From NCBI RefSeq assembly GCF_025370935.1, contig NC_133476.1, positions 7,802,240-7,866,239 of the forward strand: a stretch of DNA of 64,000 nucleotides, in the 5' to 3' direction. Source of the stretch: Choristoneura fumiferana (taxonomy: Eukaryota > Arthropoda > Insecta > Lepidoptera > Tortricidae). The position numbers were made by a program, and so were the translations under genes. Shown one piece after another: positions 21,951-33,524 of the stretch (within the stretch, counting starts at the first letter, position 1; each line of letters begins with the position of its first letter). The notes beneath the pieces were generated by a model. That model was not told where the DNA came from. It saw only the letters and a program-made list of their open reading frames with translations, and did no database searches.

Positions 21951-24912
21951 AGTTTCGCGTAGTTTCAACTGGCCACTGAGACGGTAAGTGGTTGGTTGGA
22001 CTTACTCGTATTTAATTACCAAAGTATAGACCACGATATCCGACGTATTTGATATTCATAAATATATCGACGGTAGAAAGGAAAGTGAAATAATCGTCAT
22101 TTTTAAAACATAGTTCAAACGAGAGGTTACTATTTCTAAGTAAATAGCATTTATCATGAATAATCTCAAATATTTATATCGCCAATTTAATCGAGATGTC
22201 AAAGGTATGTCGTGGCTTCCCAAGCTCGGTGTGAGGTGCGAATTCCGAGTTCCGGCCGCCTCTGAAATCTCAATGAAGAAATTCCAACATGTTGTTTTCG
22301 ATTCAGGTTTTCATTGCTTCCATCGCTTTGTTGTAGGCGTAAAACTTTTCAGTGGGATTTAAATTGATTGAATACTTAAAGACGTAGTTGTTTAAAAATA
22401 TAAAATATCTAAATGTTCATTTTCATTGAATAATGCACCGCGGCAATTGCCGATAATGTTGTGTCACGTCACTAATCTGTTCCGTTTCTTATTCGATGGA
22501 GACTATTTAATGGACACTGATATTGCTATATATATTTAAAATGTACAGATTTAAATTTTTATGATTATTTTGCTTCAAACTACAAATTATTTTTAAAAAA
22601 TATTTTGCGAACATAGTATGCGTAATTCGGAAAATTTTCAAGTGTCACAGAACTCATCATAGGTGAAAAATACAATAGGTACATATAAAATGCCTACTAA
22701 TTTGTGTCACTCAGCCAGCGGTGTTTTGTTTCTTAGAATCTCCATAACCCTTGTATATTGTGTGCAAATTAATTAATTTATTAAAGCATAATTAATTGTT
22801 AATTATAAAGGGAATACTTGGCAATTAAATGCCAGAATTTTGATCAGCAAAGGACGTAAACTGAATGCAAATTCCCATAATTTATGCATCATGCGACCCT
22901 GTTTTTGGGCACCCCGAGGATGGCAGGACCTCGACCCTCACAGTGGACATTGACCCTCATTGGATTTCCCTGGGTGAAATTTGTTCTGTCAGATAACTAG
23001 GGATAGAAAAGTTAGAGCATCTAACACAAAGGTTCTATAAAGGTTCTAAGGCAGGTAAATAGGTTTTGTACTGATTTGTGGTGTGCAATAAAGAATATTT
23101 GTATTTGTTCTAAATAATGCGAAGCGATAAACAAAACGAATGCGGTACAAAAACTAATACATTTCTTAAATTACAATGCAGGCAGGGCAAAACACATTGA
23201 TATTGAGGCGCAGAACACACCTAAATTGACTTTAACTTTAGCAGTTTAAAAAAAACACTTGATTTGGCAAAGCGGAAAAAAACATTAATATTCATTACAT
23301 AATTGTTTTAAAAACACAATTCAATCGGTTCGATAAAAAAAAGTTGTGAAGTTGTGTTTAAAATCTCAGTCTTTATTCTCATAACCGAGGTATCTATAAT
23401 TCAAAATAAAAATGGCCAGTTCATATTATAGATATATAATATTTTTTTCATTATTATTCATCAGGTTTCTGATTTTCTGTAAAACAACCCTCATCAGTTC
23501 TCTTTCAATTTCAGGCAAACGAGAGTAAGTGTATAGAGCGGCTCTTCTCAAGGTCATTGACGCATGTCACATCTTAGGGAATTCTAGAATCAACAGTAGT
23601 TGATGAAGATTAAATTAGTTTACTAATAAAGACGGGTGTTTATTAACATTTGTAATCCGTAGATTGTCGCGCATTTGGTGAGAAGTGCGGTCTCATCTCA
23701 GGAGACGTTTAATTCCACCTATTTTGCTTACGATTACGACACCCAGAGTAGAAGCCTCTTCGAGTAGATTGGCTTAGTTTGCTACGATTTAATTTAAGCT
23801 ACATATTTTGTACACAATTATTTTCCATTTTATGTTTTAATATTTATTATGGTGCAAACTTTTAATCATTTCTACGCAGCAGACAACTGCTCTCTAGTCA
23901 TTTGTATCCGAATGACAAACAGAAAAAAACAATAGCAGTCTAAGCAAGATATTGTGTTTTAAGAATGTCTACAGTTGCCCGCAATAGGTATTTGGTATTC
24001 AACAATCGTCTCTTTGTTTTTTTTCGGGAATTTAAAGACGTGACTTGCTTATTCTTTTATTTGATTCCTGTCCACCACTTTTCTTCTCTCGAGACGCCAT
24101 TAGTACCTAAGAAACTAAACTCAAACTGCTTAGAAACTTCATGAGCATTTTCATTTATTTGCAGACTTTAAAATAAACGATTTAAAGGCGAAACGATAAA
24201 CGGTTTGTAGAAGAACGTAATCGTTTCTTGAAACTGCGAGGAATAAAAAGAGACGAAATGGGAAATCCTGAACGATAGGGCTGCCATTAGGAATAATTTA
24301 TATCTATCAGGCTTGTCTCAATTCCCCGGTGTCATTACTCTTTTGTTTTTTTTTTCGGGCTTTTGAGTTTAATCGAGAACAAATGACAATGGATTAGTGG
24401 TCGTAGCAGCGGGTATTGACTGTCTCTGCGGTATTTTCACACAAAGAAAGTTTTATTTTTTTATTGCTCGTGGATAGATACTATTCTGGCCAAACACGTT
24501 TATTTGTGTGTTGTTGTGCTGCAGCGGATAGGAAATTAATTGCTAACGCTTTTTTTGCTACTATAAGGACAACGATGAAGTTTATTTAGGTACATTAAAA
24601 AAAATAGCTACGTCAGTGCGACACGCATGTGATCATACAGATACCAATAATAATTCGCCCTTGCCCACTTCCACATATTTTTTTATAGAATAGAATCGTT
24701 ACACTGGCAATACCAGCGACAGTTGGAAAATATTTAACTGTAAACTAAAATAAAATTCATGGTTATCGTTTAATCACATTCTTTTAAATGTACCTTTATT
24801 TGTTATTACATACTTTGTCGAAATATCAAGTGATGGCAGCTGCCATATTAAATACCTATCGTTAAACGTCAAAATGACATTGATATCATTTAAAAAGAAA
24901 AAAGACAATCCT
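21951..24912. other. No supported gene
   Basis: A + strand frame at 22156-22362 has moderately balanced codons but no recognised domain and no clear splice sites. The rest is AT-rich DNA without a repeat that I can name. Confidence 0.4.
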
Positions 24913-25044
24913 GCAGGGCTTCTCCGAAACTCGAAACTCGAAGTTCGTGTCGTGCGGTCCCTCTGACACTTACACTGTTTGATACGAGAGCGAGAGGGAC
25001 CGCACGACACGAACTTCGAGTTTCGAGTTTCGGAGTAGCCCTGC
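24913..25044. mobile_element. Near-perfect hairpin MITE, 52-bp arms
   Basis: Left arm 24913-24964 starts GCAGGGCTTCTCCGAAACTC. Right arm 24993-25044 is its reverse complement with one mismatch, and the spacer is 28 bases. Arms contain TCGTGTCGTGCGGTCCCTCT. The high arm identity suggests a young insertion. RNA from it would fold into a long duplex. The - strand frame at 24774-25091 is an artefact of the arms. Confidence 0.8.
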
Positions 25045-25267
25045 TGATCGAGATTCGATTTGTAGCATTCGAACATGGCGGATGTAGACAATATCTAATT
25101 TTGCTATTTCTGTTTCTTTGGCTAGTTGAAGTATAATTTTGATAGTGTTTTATGCGGCGATTAACCTTAACAGTGAACAGTGATCACAAAATTCTATATT
25201 TCTCTCGTATCTGACATTTTTTAATGCGCAAGTTGTGTCCACGTGGTTTCAGGAATTTTACTATCAA

Positions 25268-25390
25268 GTTGCAAAAACTACAACCACCGTACAACGTCCC
25301 TCTCAAAAAGAGTTTATTTTGACACTGGCGAAATTGTCCTATTAACTAGGACAGAAAAGCCATATATTAAAAGAGAAGAAGAATCCTGAT
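25268..25390 (+). repeat. Short interspersed repeat ('gacactggcgaaattgtcct')
   Basis: 'gacactggcgaaattgtcct...gacagaaaagccatat' followed by AAGAAGAAG is shared with 17140-17195, inside the TIR element. It looks like a small SINE- or LINE-tail family. Confidence 0.5.
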
Positions 25391-26383
25391 CGAGCAATCG
25401 CACTAAACATAATAGGTTTCAAACTAAATGCATTTGCATCGACTTAGTGCTTTCGTGTAATTAGGCCTTGTGCATGTTAATCTCGAAAACAAGAGCGGAT
25501 ACTAGGTGGGTCCATTCTTATTTTTGAGGTTAAATAGATTTTGGATATAGACTGAATTTCAACTACCACCAACCCCAACACAAAATGCTCACGCAGTTTG
25601 AGTCCTCTACGAGATCATTCTCAAACTAACCGCTCCCAAATGATAAAAAACGTTCCATCGAGTATAAAAATATGAACTCATATAATTAACTTCTCAAAAA
25701 TACGTACCACAGACTGTTATTTCGTCATAATTAATAAAGGCGTAGTAACATATTATTTTGAGTTCGAATAGATATTTATACTTGACTTTATTTCATTTAC
25801 TATATGGACTTTCGCAAAGTAGGTAAGTAACAGCTGAATCAAAAACTCATTTAAAAATTTATTTATAACTGGCCAACATTTTCATTAAGCTTATTTAAGA
25901 AACGTTTCTCGCTAAACGAGCTAGCTTTTCCACAAAACGTATAAAAGCTCGCTGGACGAAAAATTCAATTTCAACCGCTAAGAATTCAGTGCACACTCAC
26001 TTGTTGAGTGGAGCCGTCGATTCCCGGGCACCTGCTCCCTCGCGGGCTAATTTGCAATCCACGGGATGCCGAAATTTGCCAGCAATGTAAATTTGCAAAG
26101 TCAATCTTCAAATAAGCTCGGTACGGCTATTGATAGGTTTTTCGGTAAAGGTAAACTGTTTTAAGTGTTGTTGTACACTACACTAGAGGAACTAATTTCT
26201 CAATGAGAATTATGATCGCTAGGTCTGTGTAGTAACCCTTGCAGTAGTAGGTTAGCTTACCTATTTCTTTTTATAACCAGCATGTTTGCTCAACGAAATC
26301 TAAACTCTTTTAAAAACAAAAAAAAATGTAGGTGCGCCACTGCTAGCGTATGCGAGCGATTAAAATTGTCGTGGGTTTATTGG
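25391..26383. other. No recognisable feature
   Basis: AT-rich intergenic DNA; no gene, RNA or repeat is supported. Confidence 0.4.
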
Positions 26384-26680
26384 GAGCCCCATGGTGCAGT
26401 TGGTCGCCCAGGTGCGGGTTCGAATACCGTCTAGGGAACCAAAGTTTTTTTTGAGAGAAACGACAGGTTTACCGTAATTAGTTAATAGATGCAAGTGCTC
26501 GAACCTAGTATACAACTGTTGTTGAATATACCCGCAGCCCAAGACAGACATGTTACTGTGGGACTTTGTATCTAATCCTAAGTAATTATGGAATGCGCAC
26601 GACATGTATTGTAACAGCTCGTCAGCTAAGGTCTCCGGCGCATCATATGCAAATTGCAATACATAGATTATGAGTGAACT
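26384..26680 (+). repeat. tRNA-derived repeat (SINE-like)
   Basis: 'ccatggtgcagttggtcgcc' fits an A box (TGGTGCAGTTGG), and GGTTCGAATACC at about 26418 fits a B box. The spacing is short for a tRNA, and the flanks cannot form a full acceptor stem. I read it as the head of a SINE. The - strand frame across it is not a gene. Confidence 0.45.
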
Positions 26681-26850
26681 AGTCAAATAAACTTTCTATA
26701 GTAAAATTCCAAAAAATATTACAAATAAAACGGATGCAAAATTCAGATCGATTGTCAAGAAGACATTAATATCTAAGGCGTATTATAAAGTTAATGATTA
26801 TATCATGGACAGGGATATTTGGAAATAATTCCGATCCGCATTGGCGATCG

Positions 26851-26887
26851 ATCCTTTCATATGTGAAAGGATCACATATGAAAGGAT
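26851..26887. repeat. Short hairpin, 15-bp arms
   Basis: ATCCTTTCATATGTG and CACATATGAAAGGAT pair perfectly around AAAGGAT. 'atatgtgaaaggatcacata' also gives overlapping direct repeats. Confidence 0.6.
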
Positions 26888-28749
26888 TATATTATTCTCT
26901 CTTAGTAATAAATATTGTAGGTAGGTATAGTTGATCAAAAAAAATCTTTACCATTCTAAGGTTCAAAGTCAGTTGTATGGCTTAAAACATCAAAGGTTAT
27001 TTTTACTTCGAGTCAATACGACAATCAACCTTATTCCTTTTATTCTGATGTAGAAACTGTAAAAAAACTAGCCATGGGCAGAGTTTCGTAACGGTGTGCA
27101 AACGGATCAATAAATCCAAAAAATGATCTTAGCAAGCCTAAATTAATAAATGTGATATTATGTTATGTATGTATAACTATCCAACGATACCCCACGCTAC
27201 GAGTGAAGAAAAGATAAAAAAAAACATCCTTGCTACTAGAGTAGCAAAAGTAGAAAGTAGTAGTAAGTAGTAGAAGTAGTAAGTAGAGTAGCTAAGCTAA
27301 GTCGCGGACAGACAGACGGACATGGGAAAACTATAAGGGTTCCTTTAGTACTACGGACGGAATCCTAAAAACGGAAAAAGCACTTACTAGAGCTATTATA
27401 CGTCAAATTTTCAATTAATCTCGAGCAGAAACGTGCCACCCGCACGATATTAAATGTATTGAAAATAATAATCAAAATCGCGCAGCTTTTACGCTACGTT
27501 GAAACAAAATTAAATTTAACAAAAGATCGAACAATGATTATTTAAGCATCAATATGCATAAAAATCAACCAGTTAGTGGCATAATATTTTGATATCCAAT
27601 ATTTCTAATGTAAGAGAAATAATGGAATTCCCTCCAGCTGAATAAACATATATTTTAAAAACTGCCATCTAATCATATATCGCTCTCAAGATTGGCTTAG
27701 GTACAGTATTTATGTAATCCGAAACCATTCTTATCAAATAATGAATCGACCTCTCAGATGCTTCATTAAAATGAAATCGTTTACTATTACACAATTAAGT
27801 ACGTTATGATGCTGATGCCTACGCTAGCAAAATATTATGTTTTACATCATGTTGATTAATTAAAAAGTTTGATACGTACATTAAAGGAAAAGGAGAATAC
27901 GGAAGCAGAAAGCTTTAAAATAATAAGCGGTTTAGTTAAAGCTGGAATTTACGAGTATGTTGATTGTAAATTATAATCATCAGCCGGAAGACGTCCACTG
28001 CTGAAAATTTAAAAAAGGGGCTCCCCCTTAGTACCCCATAATGAACGACTACTCGCCAAACTAGAAAGCAGTTTCTTCATATATTTTTTTTTGTGTTAAT
28101 TTGCTATACAGGGTGTAAAATTCATATAGGTCAGTATGGGAAAGTCTAAAACTATAAGACATACGTATACCTGTTCTTAGGAACCATGTCATCGATTATA
28201 GTAACAAAAAAAACTGCATTCATGCATTAAAAAAAACACGTACTCAGTTCGGGAATCGAACCCAGTCGTTTTGAAAAATAAAACATACATTATTTCTATT
28301 TGGATATCGATAGTGTAGGTTATAAGCAATAAATGTTACTCGAACTATTAAACACGGTATCTTGAATGAATAAACTGCATTGTATTTGATATTCTTTAAT
28401 AATGTATTTTTTTTTTCAAAACGTCCGGGTTTGATTCTCGTGCTGAATACAAGTTTTTTACACCCACATATCGTAAAAATGTAGGCAAAGTTCTTGGTAC
28501 ACAATAATAATTCATAGGAAAATTTGGTACATTTTGCATTGGGCTTGTACTTAATACCTAAGGGCGCGCGGAGCCTGCCCACGGCTCGCCCTCGCTCTCA
28601 GCGGTTTTGTTTACGCGCAATTAATAACGGCGTGTTTAATGTCCTGGAATTCCGTTACATGAGAATTGCTGTTTAGCATTCAACTTTGGACACCTACCGA
28701 CGAACTTCAGCATGTTAATAACTATAAAGTTTAACGAGGGTGTGTTTTT
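26888..28749. other. Mostly unremarkable; two opposed B-box-like sites
   Basis: At 28247-28268 the - strand reads 'ctgggttcgattcccgaac', and at 28423-28440 the + strand has 'cgtccgggtttgattctcg'. Both are tRNA T-arm-like and face each other about 170 bases apart. They are probably SINE relics. A TAG/AAG-rich simple repeat lies at 27236-27300. Confidence 0.35.
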
Positions 28750-28883
28750 TAAGCCGGGTCTCCACTGAGCGAACCACCTTGCGAGGTAAGAGAATGAGGC
28801 ATGATTTTGTTCGACACAGAGCTTAAAATCACACTGAAAATGGCTGCCGCGTGCAGTGGCTCGCTCAGTGGAGACTCGGTTTT
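28750..28883. mobile_element. MITE, 22-bp terminal inverted repeats
   Basis: AAGCCGGGTCTCCACTGAGC at 28751 and the reverse complement of the end at 28883 (AAAACCGAGTCTCCACTGAG) match with two differences. The total length is about 134 bases. Non-coding. Confidence 0.65.
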
Positions 28884-28979
28884 AGAGCAATGTTAGACTA
28901 AAGTAGAGGCGTTCCAGTTAACAATCTACCAACTTAGAAAAGTTCGATACCTATGTAAGTATAAATTCGCACAAAGCGT

Positions 28980-29330
28980 TTTGCTTCTTCTTCTTCTTAA
29001 GATGCCTCTCCGACTAGCGAATGTAGGCAGTCAGTTCTGAATATTTCTCCCTGTCTCTCGCGAGGGGAAATAAATGGGCAGCACTCGCTATGCCGGTTCA
29101 CTTCCGAAGATTCCTCAGCCAAGACTTCTTTCGTCGGCCTACGTGTCATTTGCCAACGACTTTTGCCAGCGACTAAAGCGTTTTTGGTGTGGAGTGGAAT
29201 GTTCTGCCAGCTTCTGTGTTCCCTGATTGCTACAATCGGGCCGTCTTCAAATCTAGGGTGAATGCGCATTTATTAGGCAGGCGTGCGCCATCTTATTAAT
29301 TAGGCAGGCGTGCGCCATCTTATTGTTAGA
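28980..29330 (+). pseudogene. LINE ORF2 C-terminal fragment
   Basis: The + frame WNVLPASVFPDCYNRAVFKS followed by RVNAHLLGRRAPSY matches the C-terminus common to many insect LINE ORF2 proteins (WNxLPxxVxxxxxxxxFKxRVxxHL). Around its stop, a 28-base stretch ('attaggcaggcgtgcgccat...') is duplicated in tandem at 29271-29326. The - strand frame over the same bases is a shadow. Confidence 0.6.
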
Positions 29331-31302
29331 CCACATCTTTGCTTACTATCAGGCGCGATTGTTGTCAAACGCAAACCTATTTCAATGTAAAAAGATTCTG
29401 TGAATATTTTAAGCGTCTACCTGTTGCCGTTATTAATATCAGGCAAAACACGGTAAAACAATAACGTTTGTTGTATAGGAGCCCCCCTTAAATATTTATT
29501 TTATTCTGTTTCTAGTATTTATTGTTATAACGGCCACAATAATACATAATCTGTGAAAATTTCAAGTGTCTAACTATTACGGCTCAAGAAATAGAGCCAT
29601 GTGACAGACGGATGGACAGCCAGACAGCGGAGTCTCAGTAATAGGGTTCCGTTGGCACCCTTTGGGTACTTTGGGGCTGAAGCGATTTTTTACCAAACAT
29701 AGCTAAGAAACACCGCAAGGCAACACGCTTTTACGTAAAAATTGCATGAAAATCGGTCCATCAGTTTGAGAGCTACGATGCCAGAGACAGACAGACATTG
29801 GCGTTAAACCTATAACATCCCTTTTTATTGCGTTGGAGGTTAAAAAACTTAATGAAATCTAGTAGACACGTACTCGTGTCAATCTAAGTTCAAGCTAACA
29901 GAACTGGCGAACAGCATCGTGTGTAATTTTATCCGAACCATTTGGAGCCACTTTTGACCCCCTCATAACTCTAAAACTATTTCACATAATAAACATGTCA
30001 AATTTGGCTCTTATATTGAGACTTGCGAATTCGTATATGAGAACTAGCCAAGTCAGACCTTAGGCTTCAATATATTACACTGTTTTAAGTTATGAGACGA
30101 AATCATATTTAATGTTGTTATAAATAAATTTCAGGACTGACCATTGAACTTGGCACCCATTTAGATCTCATTTCTTTTGTCGTTGAAGTCAACAACCAAG
30201 GCATATATCATAATATTGAACTTAGCTCTCATTTCATATTTATGTTTTGATGGGATAAGTACTAATTTATTGACACTTCAAATTTATTCTCCTCTATAAG
30301 AATGACTCCTTTGTCGAAGCGATAAAGCGTGTTCAAATATTATATTCAAGAGTACCCACTCCAATAAGTTGGATGCTGACTGTCAGTTCGTTCAACAAAG
30401 CCAATGTATCATAGTGTGACACTTGAAATGTATCGACTCTAGCTTATAAGCTTAGAGCATTAAACGAAAAGGAGAGCTCAATCCACCGGGCTATCCCTCT
30501 GCTAAAAGAGTACGATCGGCTGTCATACCCTTTGTTATGTGTGAGTGTGATACCTTTGTTATGTGTGAGTGTGATACCTTTGTCCTGTCAAAATTAACCG
30601 TTTTTTTGCACTGTTTTTTTTTTGTATATAAATTAGTGCTCATGACACATCCCTGTGGCTTAATCCTTGACTGTACGAGACGTGGGAATCTGGCGTTGAA
30701 CTAGGCAAACACCAAAAACATCAACATTTGCATATTATCCCTTCATAAAAATACCCCGGGGACATTCCTCGCCGATTTTCTCGCGGTACACGCGTATATC
30801 GTAAATTGCCCTTTAGTTATTTATTCGGGACCTACCGAGGTTCACTTGTCATGCCATTGGATACTTTGATTTCTCTTTGCTGCCGAATTTGCTGGGTACC
30901 TATTAAGAATATGCAAAGGGAATTGATGGGAAGGCTCTTAGATAAAATCCTTTTTTATTTTCGTTCAGCCACCTAAATACAGAAACCATTAAATAGTTTA
31001 ATATCAGAATCAAAATCACTGTAGCGAAACAGCTAGGTAGAATATAAGTATACCTACATGTAGAAATTTATTAATTAATGTATTTTTACTATCTCATTGC
31101 GTAAAGTAACAAAGGAATAGAAAGCAAACGCATAATTTATGACATGGCAATGAATATACGTACCTACTATATTCACTTCTATTTAGGGAAATAGAGTTCC
31201 CGTTGGATTTGAAGCCGAAAGATAAAAGTTTTCCTTATGTAGTGACCTGCTTGTAACTTTGCTTTAGGTTTTTTTAAGATTCTATCGAGATATGAACTTA
31301 TA
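29331..31302. other. Repeat relics; no gene
   Basis: 29580-29670 and 29690-29845 contain 'gacagacggatggacagcca' and 'ttgagagctacgatgccaga' from two interspersed families. 30523-30583 is a short tandem repeat ('gatacctttgttatgtgtga', period about 24). Otherwise nothing is supported. Confidence 0.4.
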
Positions 31303-32446
31303 GGTTGTACCTTGTTTTGCCTAACAATTTTTTGCCTATTTTCAGTTTGCCTAATGTTAGATAAACTAATATTACTTAACCTAATTTTCATTTTAGTGAA
31401 AGTCATTTTACATACAACTTACTTTACATAATTTTGTTTCGCCTAATTTTAAACTACCTCATTTTTTTTGTAGGTATAAACTCATTTGATATAATGTTTG
31501 ACAGACATAATTATATTTTGCCTAACAAACATGTCACTTCCTTTTTTATAAACTGATTTCGTATAACGTTTGATTGATATAAATATTTTTTGTCTAAAAT
31601 ACATTTTGCATAATTTTATTTTGTTTAAACTTATTTCGTATAATGTTTGTCTGACATAATTTTATTTCGTGTAACATAAATGTCTGTTAATTTTATTTAT
31701 TCTTATCACGGTTAATCCGAATACATAATGATAACGTTAGTTAATTCTAAAAAGTGTAGTATTATAAAATTAAATCGGTTATGGCGCTTCGCCGGCCGCT
31801 ACCGCGGCACGCTCGCTTCGCTCGCTCGGCTCGCGCATTGTAGGGTCGCAGTTCTACCTAACGCTCCTCCTCGCTTCGCTCGTCGTCGTACCTATTCCCT
31901 GTATGTTTAGTATTGTTATTTGCTTGAACCAAATAAAAAATTAGTAGAATATTATGGATTGATTTATTTCAATTTTAACCTACCTAATTGACCTTTTTTA
32001 TAATAATCATATAGGTACCAAAATTAGGTATAACGTTAGTAAGCAAAACAAATATTATGATAATTCAATATTAGACAATCCAATGTTAGTTAAAACGTTA
32101 TTCGGCTGTATGATGATTAGTTAAAATGAGAATCGACAAAGTGAGTTTTTGATAAAATAATATTCGGCAAAACAAGAGTTATGCAAATGATATTAGTTAA
32201 AACGTTATTCGGCTATATGATGATTAGTTAAAATAAGAATAGACAAAGTAAATTTTCGTTAAAATAATAATCGACAAAATAAGAGTTATGCAAATGATCA
32301 CTTAGTATAAATGAAAATTCGACAAAATAAAAATTATGAATAATGAAAGTATAGAAATTGACTTTAGACAAACTATTCATTACAGTAAAAGTTGTTAGAC
32401 AAAGTGAAATTAGGCAAAACATTTTTAGACAAGTCAAGGGAATACC
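31303..32446. mobile_element. Long inverted-repeat (foldback, Mutator-like?) element with 9-bp target duplication
   Basis: It is flanked by GAACTTATA at 31294-31302 and 32447-32455. The left end GGTTGTACCTTGTTTTGCCT and the reverse complement of the right end (GGTATTCCCTTGACTTGTCT) agree at 16 of the first 22 positions. Both halves consist of degenerate short repeats of the type 'ttgcctaa', 'tatttcgtataatgttt' and 'gacataa' in opposite orientation, so the whole folds back. The centre (31780-31900) is GC-rich ('gcttcgctcgctcgg'). A 9-bp duplication with long inverted arms is typical of Mutator-like or foldback elements; no transposase remains. It ends about 470 bases before the GTPase start codon. 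Confidence 0.65.
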
Positions 32447-32739
32447 GAACTTATAGGTAGGTAGTGATCTGACATAATGTTCGATATAGACATAGTGTGT
32501 GATCCCCGCAAGGACATAGTTTATAGTTCCCAGATAACGATAAACGAATTCTTCGTAGACAGTCTCAAGCAACAGCTGTTAACTATAACAGTTTTCTGTA
32601 TGTTTTTACTTTAAAAACATACGTACCTACACGGCTAAAAGCGTAACTCACCTTTTGGCTTTGCCATTGTCGGATAATAACAAACTGCGTAGCCTTGCGC
32701 ATCTTCATCCCTAACTTTATGTTTGATGGGTGTTGCGCA

Positions 32740-32915
32740 TCTGTCCGCGGGCGCGTAGTTGCCGTGACACGGCACGGCACGGCGCGGCCGGGCGCCGCAC
32801 TCGCCGCCCGACCGCTCGGCGCTGCGCACGCCGTCGCCCGCTGCTCGCCCGCAACTTACGCGCCTCTCAAAACATTCAGTGCGCCGATAAACATGTGCTA
32901 AGTGACAACTCCAAC
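32740..32915 (+). promoter_or_regulatory. GC-rich promoter and 5' UTR region of the Ras-like gene
   Basis: About 120 bases (32745-32865) are strongly GC-rich with many CpG, in contrast to the AT-rich surroundings. This is the usual look of a TATA-less promoter. A TCAGT initiator-like motif at 32876-32880 (A at 32878) lies 38 bases before the ATG. I see no TATA box at the right distance and no convincing DPE. The start site is therefore a guess; the promoter location is supported mainly by base composition and by the exon next to it. Confidence 0.45.
32893..32901 (+). promoter_or_regulatory. Minimal upstream ORF (Met-Cys-stop) before the main start
   Basis: ATGTGCTAA lies 14 bases before the main ATG and in a different frame. 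If the transcript starts at or before 32878, ribosomes meet this two-codon uORF first, which could dampen translation of the GTPase. Its context (AAACATGTG) is reasonable. Whether it is in the mRNA is not known. Confidence 0.4.
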
Positions 32916-33004
32916 ATGAAGGGCCGACACCAATTCCGCCGCAGGTTCAGCTTGCAACCATCCTTCTTGAAGGAGGAACACGAAGACGAAAGGAGGCCGC
33001 ACAG
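32916..33004 (+). CDS. Ras-like small GTPase, coding exon 1 (N-terminal extension)
   Basis: This exon encodes the first 29 residues and two bases of codon 30 of a Ras-family GTPase. The ATG lies in a good insect context (CCAACATGA). The peptide is basic at first (MKGRHQFRRRFSLQPSF) and then acidic (KEEHEDERR). It contains RRFS (residues 9-12), which fits the RRxS pattern of basophilic kinases such as PKA. The exon ends CACAG and the intron begins GTATTC, a sound donor. The remaining AG pairs in phase with the G that opens the exon at 54909, giving Arg30 and then TERTEETVSSS. The frame is also open upstream to 32730, so a longer N-terminus cannot be excluded, but that stretch is GC-rich, arginine-rich and lies before the likely transcription start. 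Small GTPases of the RASD type also carry a short N-terminal tail before the P-loop. I am fairly sure of the exon because the splice phase and strand agree with exon 2. Confidence 0.72.
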
Positions 33005-33387
33005 GTATTCTTTTTAAATTTGTTTATGTTAATGCTACGATCGTTGTAGTGGGTCTACGAGCGCATCTCGTAGCGGGAGCGTAGATATTCAATTTTAGGG
33101 CTCGACGCACGGTATTGTCCGAAGTCAGATCAAAAGTTTAGACGCTTAAGAAATTAAGCCCCACTCTTTGATAGTTCTTTGTAGCTCGTACATAATACGC
33201 TTGTAACTTAAGCCTCTGAAGTAGAGGGTGTTAGTAAATAAAGCTACGCTCCTTGTTAATATTTTATCCGCCCATTTCCGCATAGTTAGTGTTATCATTT
33301 TTCACGACGTAGTAATAAATACGAGTAGCCTCTATTTCCGCGGCTTGGATTGCTGCTGCTGCGTGCGTGCTCGCATATCTGCATTGT

Positions 33388-33524
33388 GTACAGTCACCAG
33401 CATTAATATCTGCCACAGCAGAGCGTGCAAAAATATCAGACACGTCCTTCCGGCCCTAGAAATAGAGTCGTATCAGATATTTATGCACGCTTGTTGTGTC
33501 AGATATTGGTGCTGGTAACTGTAC
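33388..33524. mobile_element. Intronic MITE, about 57-bp arms
   Basis: GTACAGTCACCAGCATTAAT at 33388 pairs with the region ending ...GGTGCTGGTAACTGTAC at 33524. The arms continue through GAGCGTGCAAAAATATCAGA. The element has no coding capacity and sits 384 bases after the exon 1 donor. Confidence 0.7.

Noticed and set aside
28997..29269. 90-codon frame on the - strand
   Set aside because: The + strand of the same bases encodes a recognisable LINE C-terminus, so the - strand frame is a shadow.
32730..32915. Longer N-terminus of the Ras-like protein starting at 32730
   Set aside because: The frame is open only because the region is GC-rich. The peptide is extremely Arg-rich and unlike any GTPase N-terminus, and the candidate initiator lies downstream.
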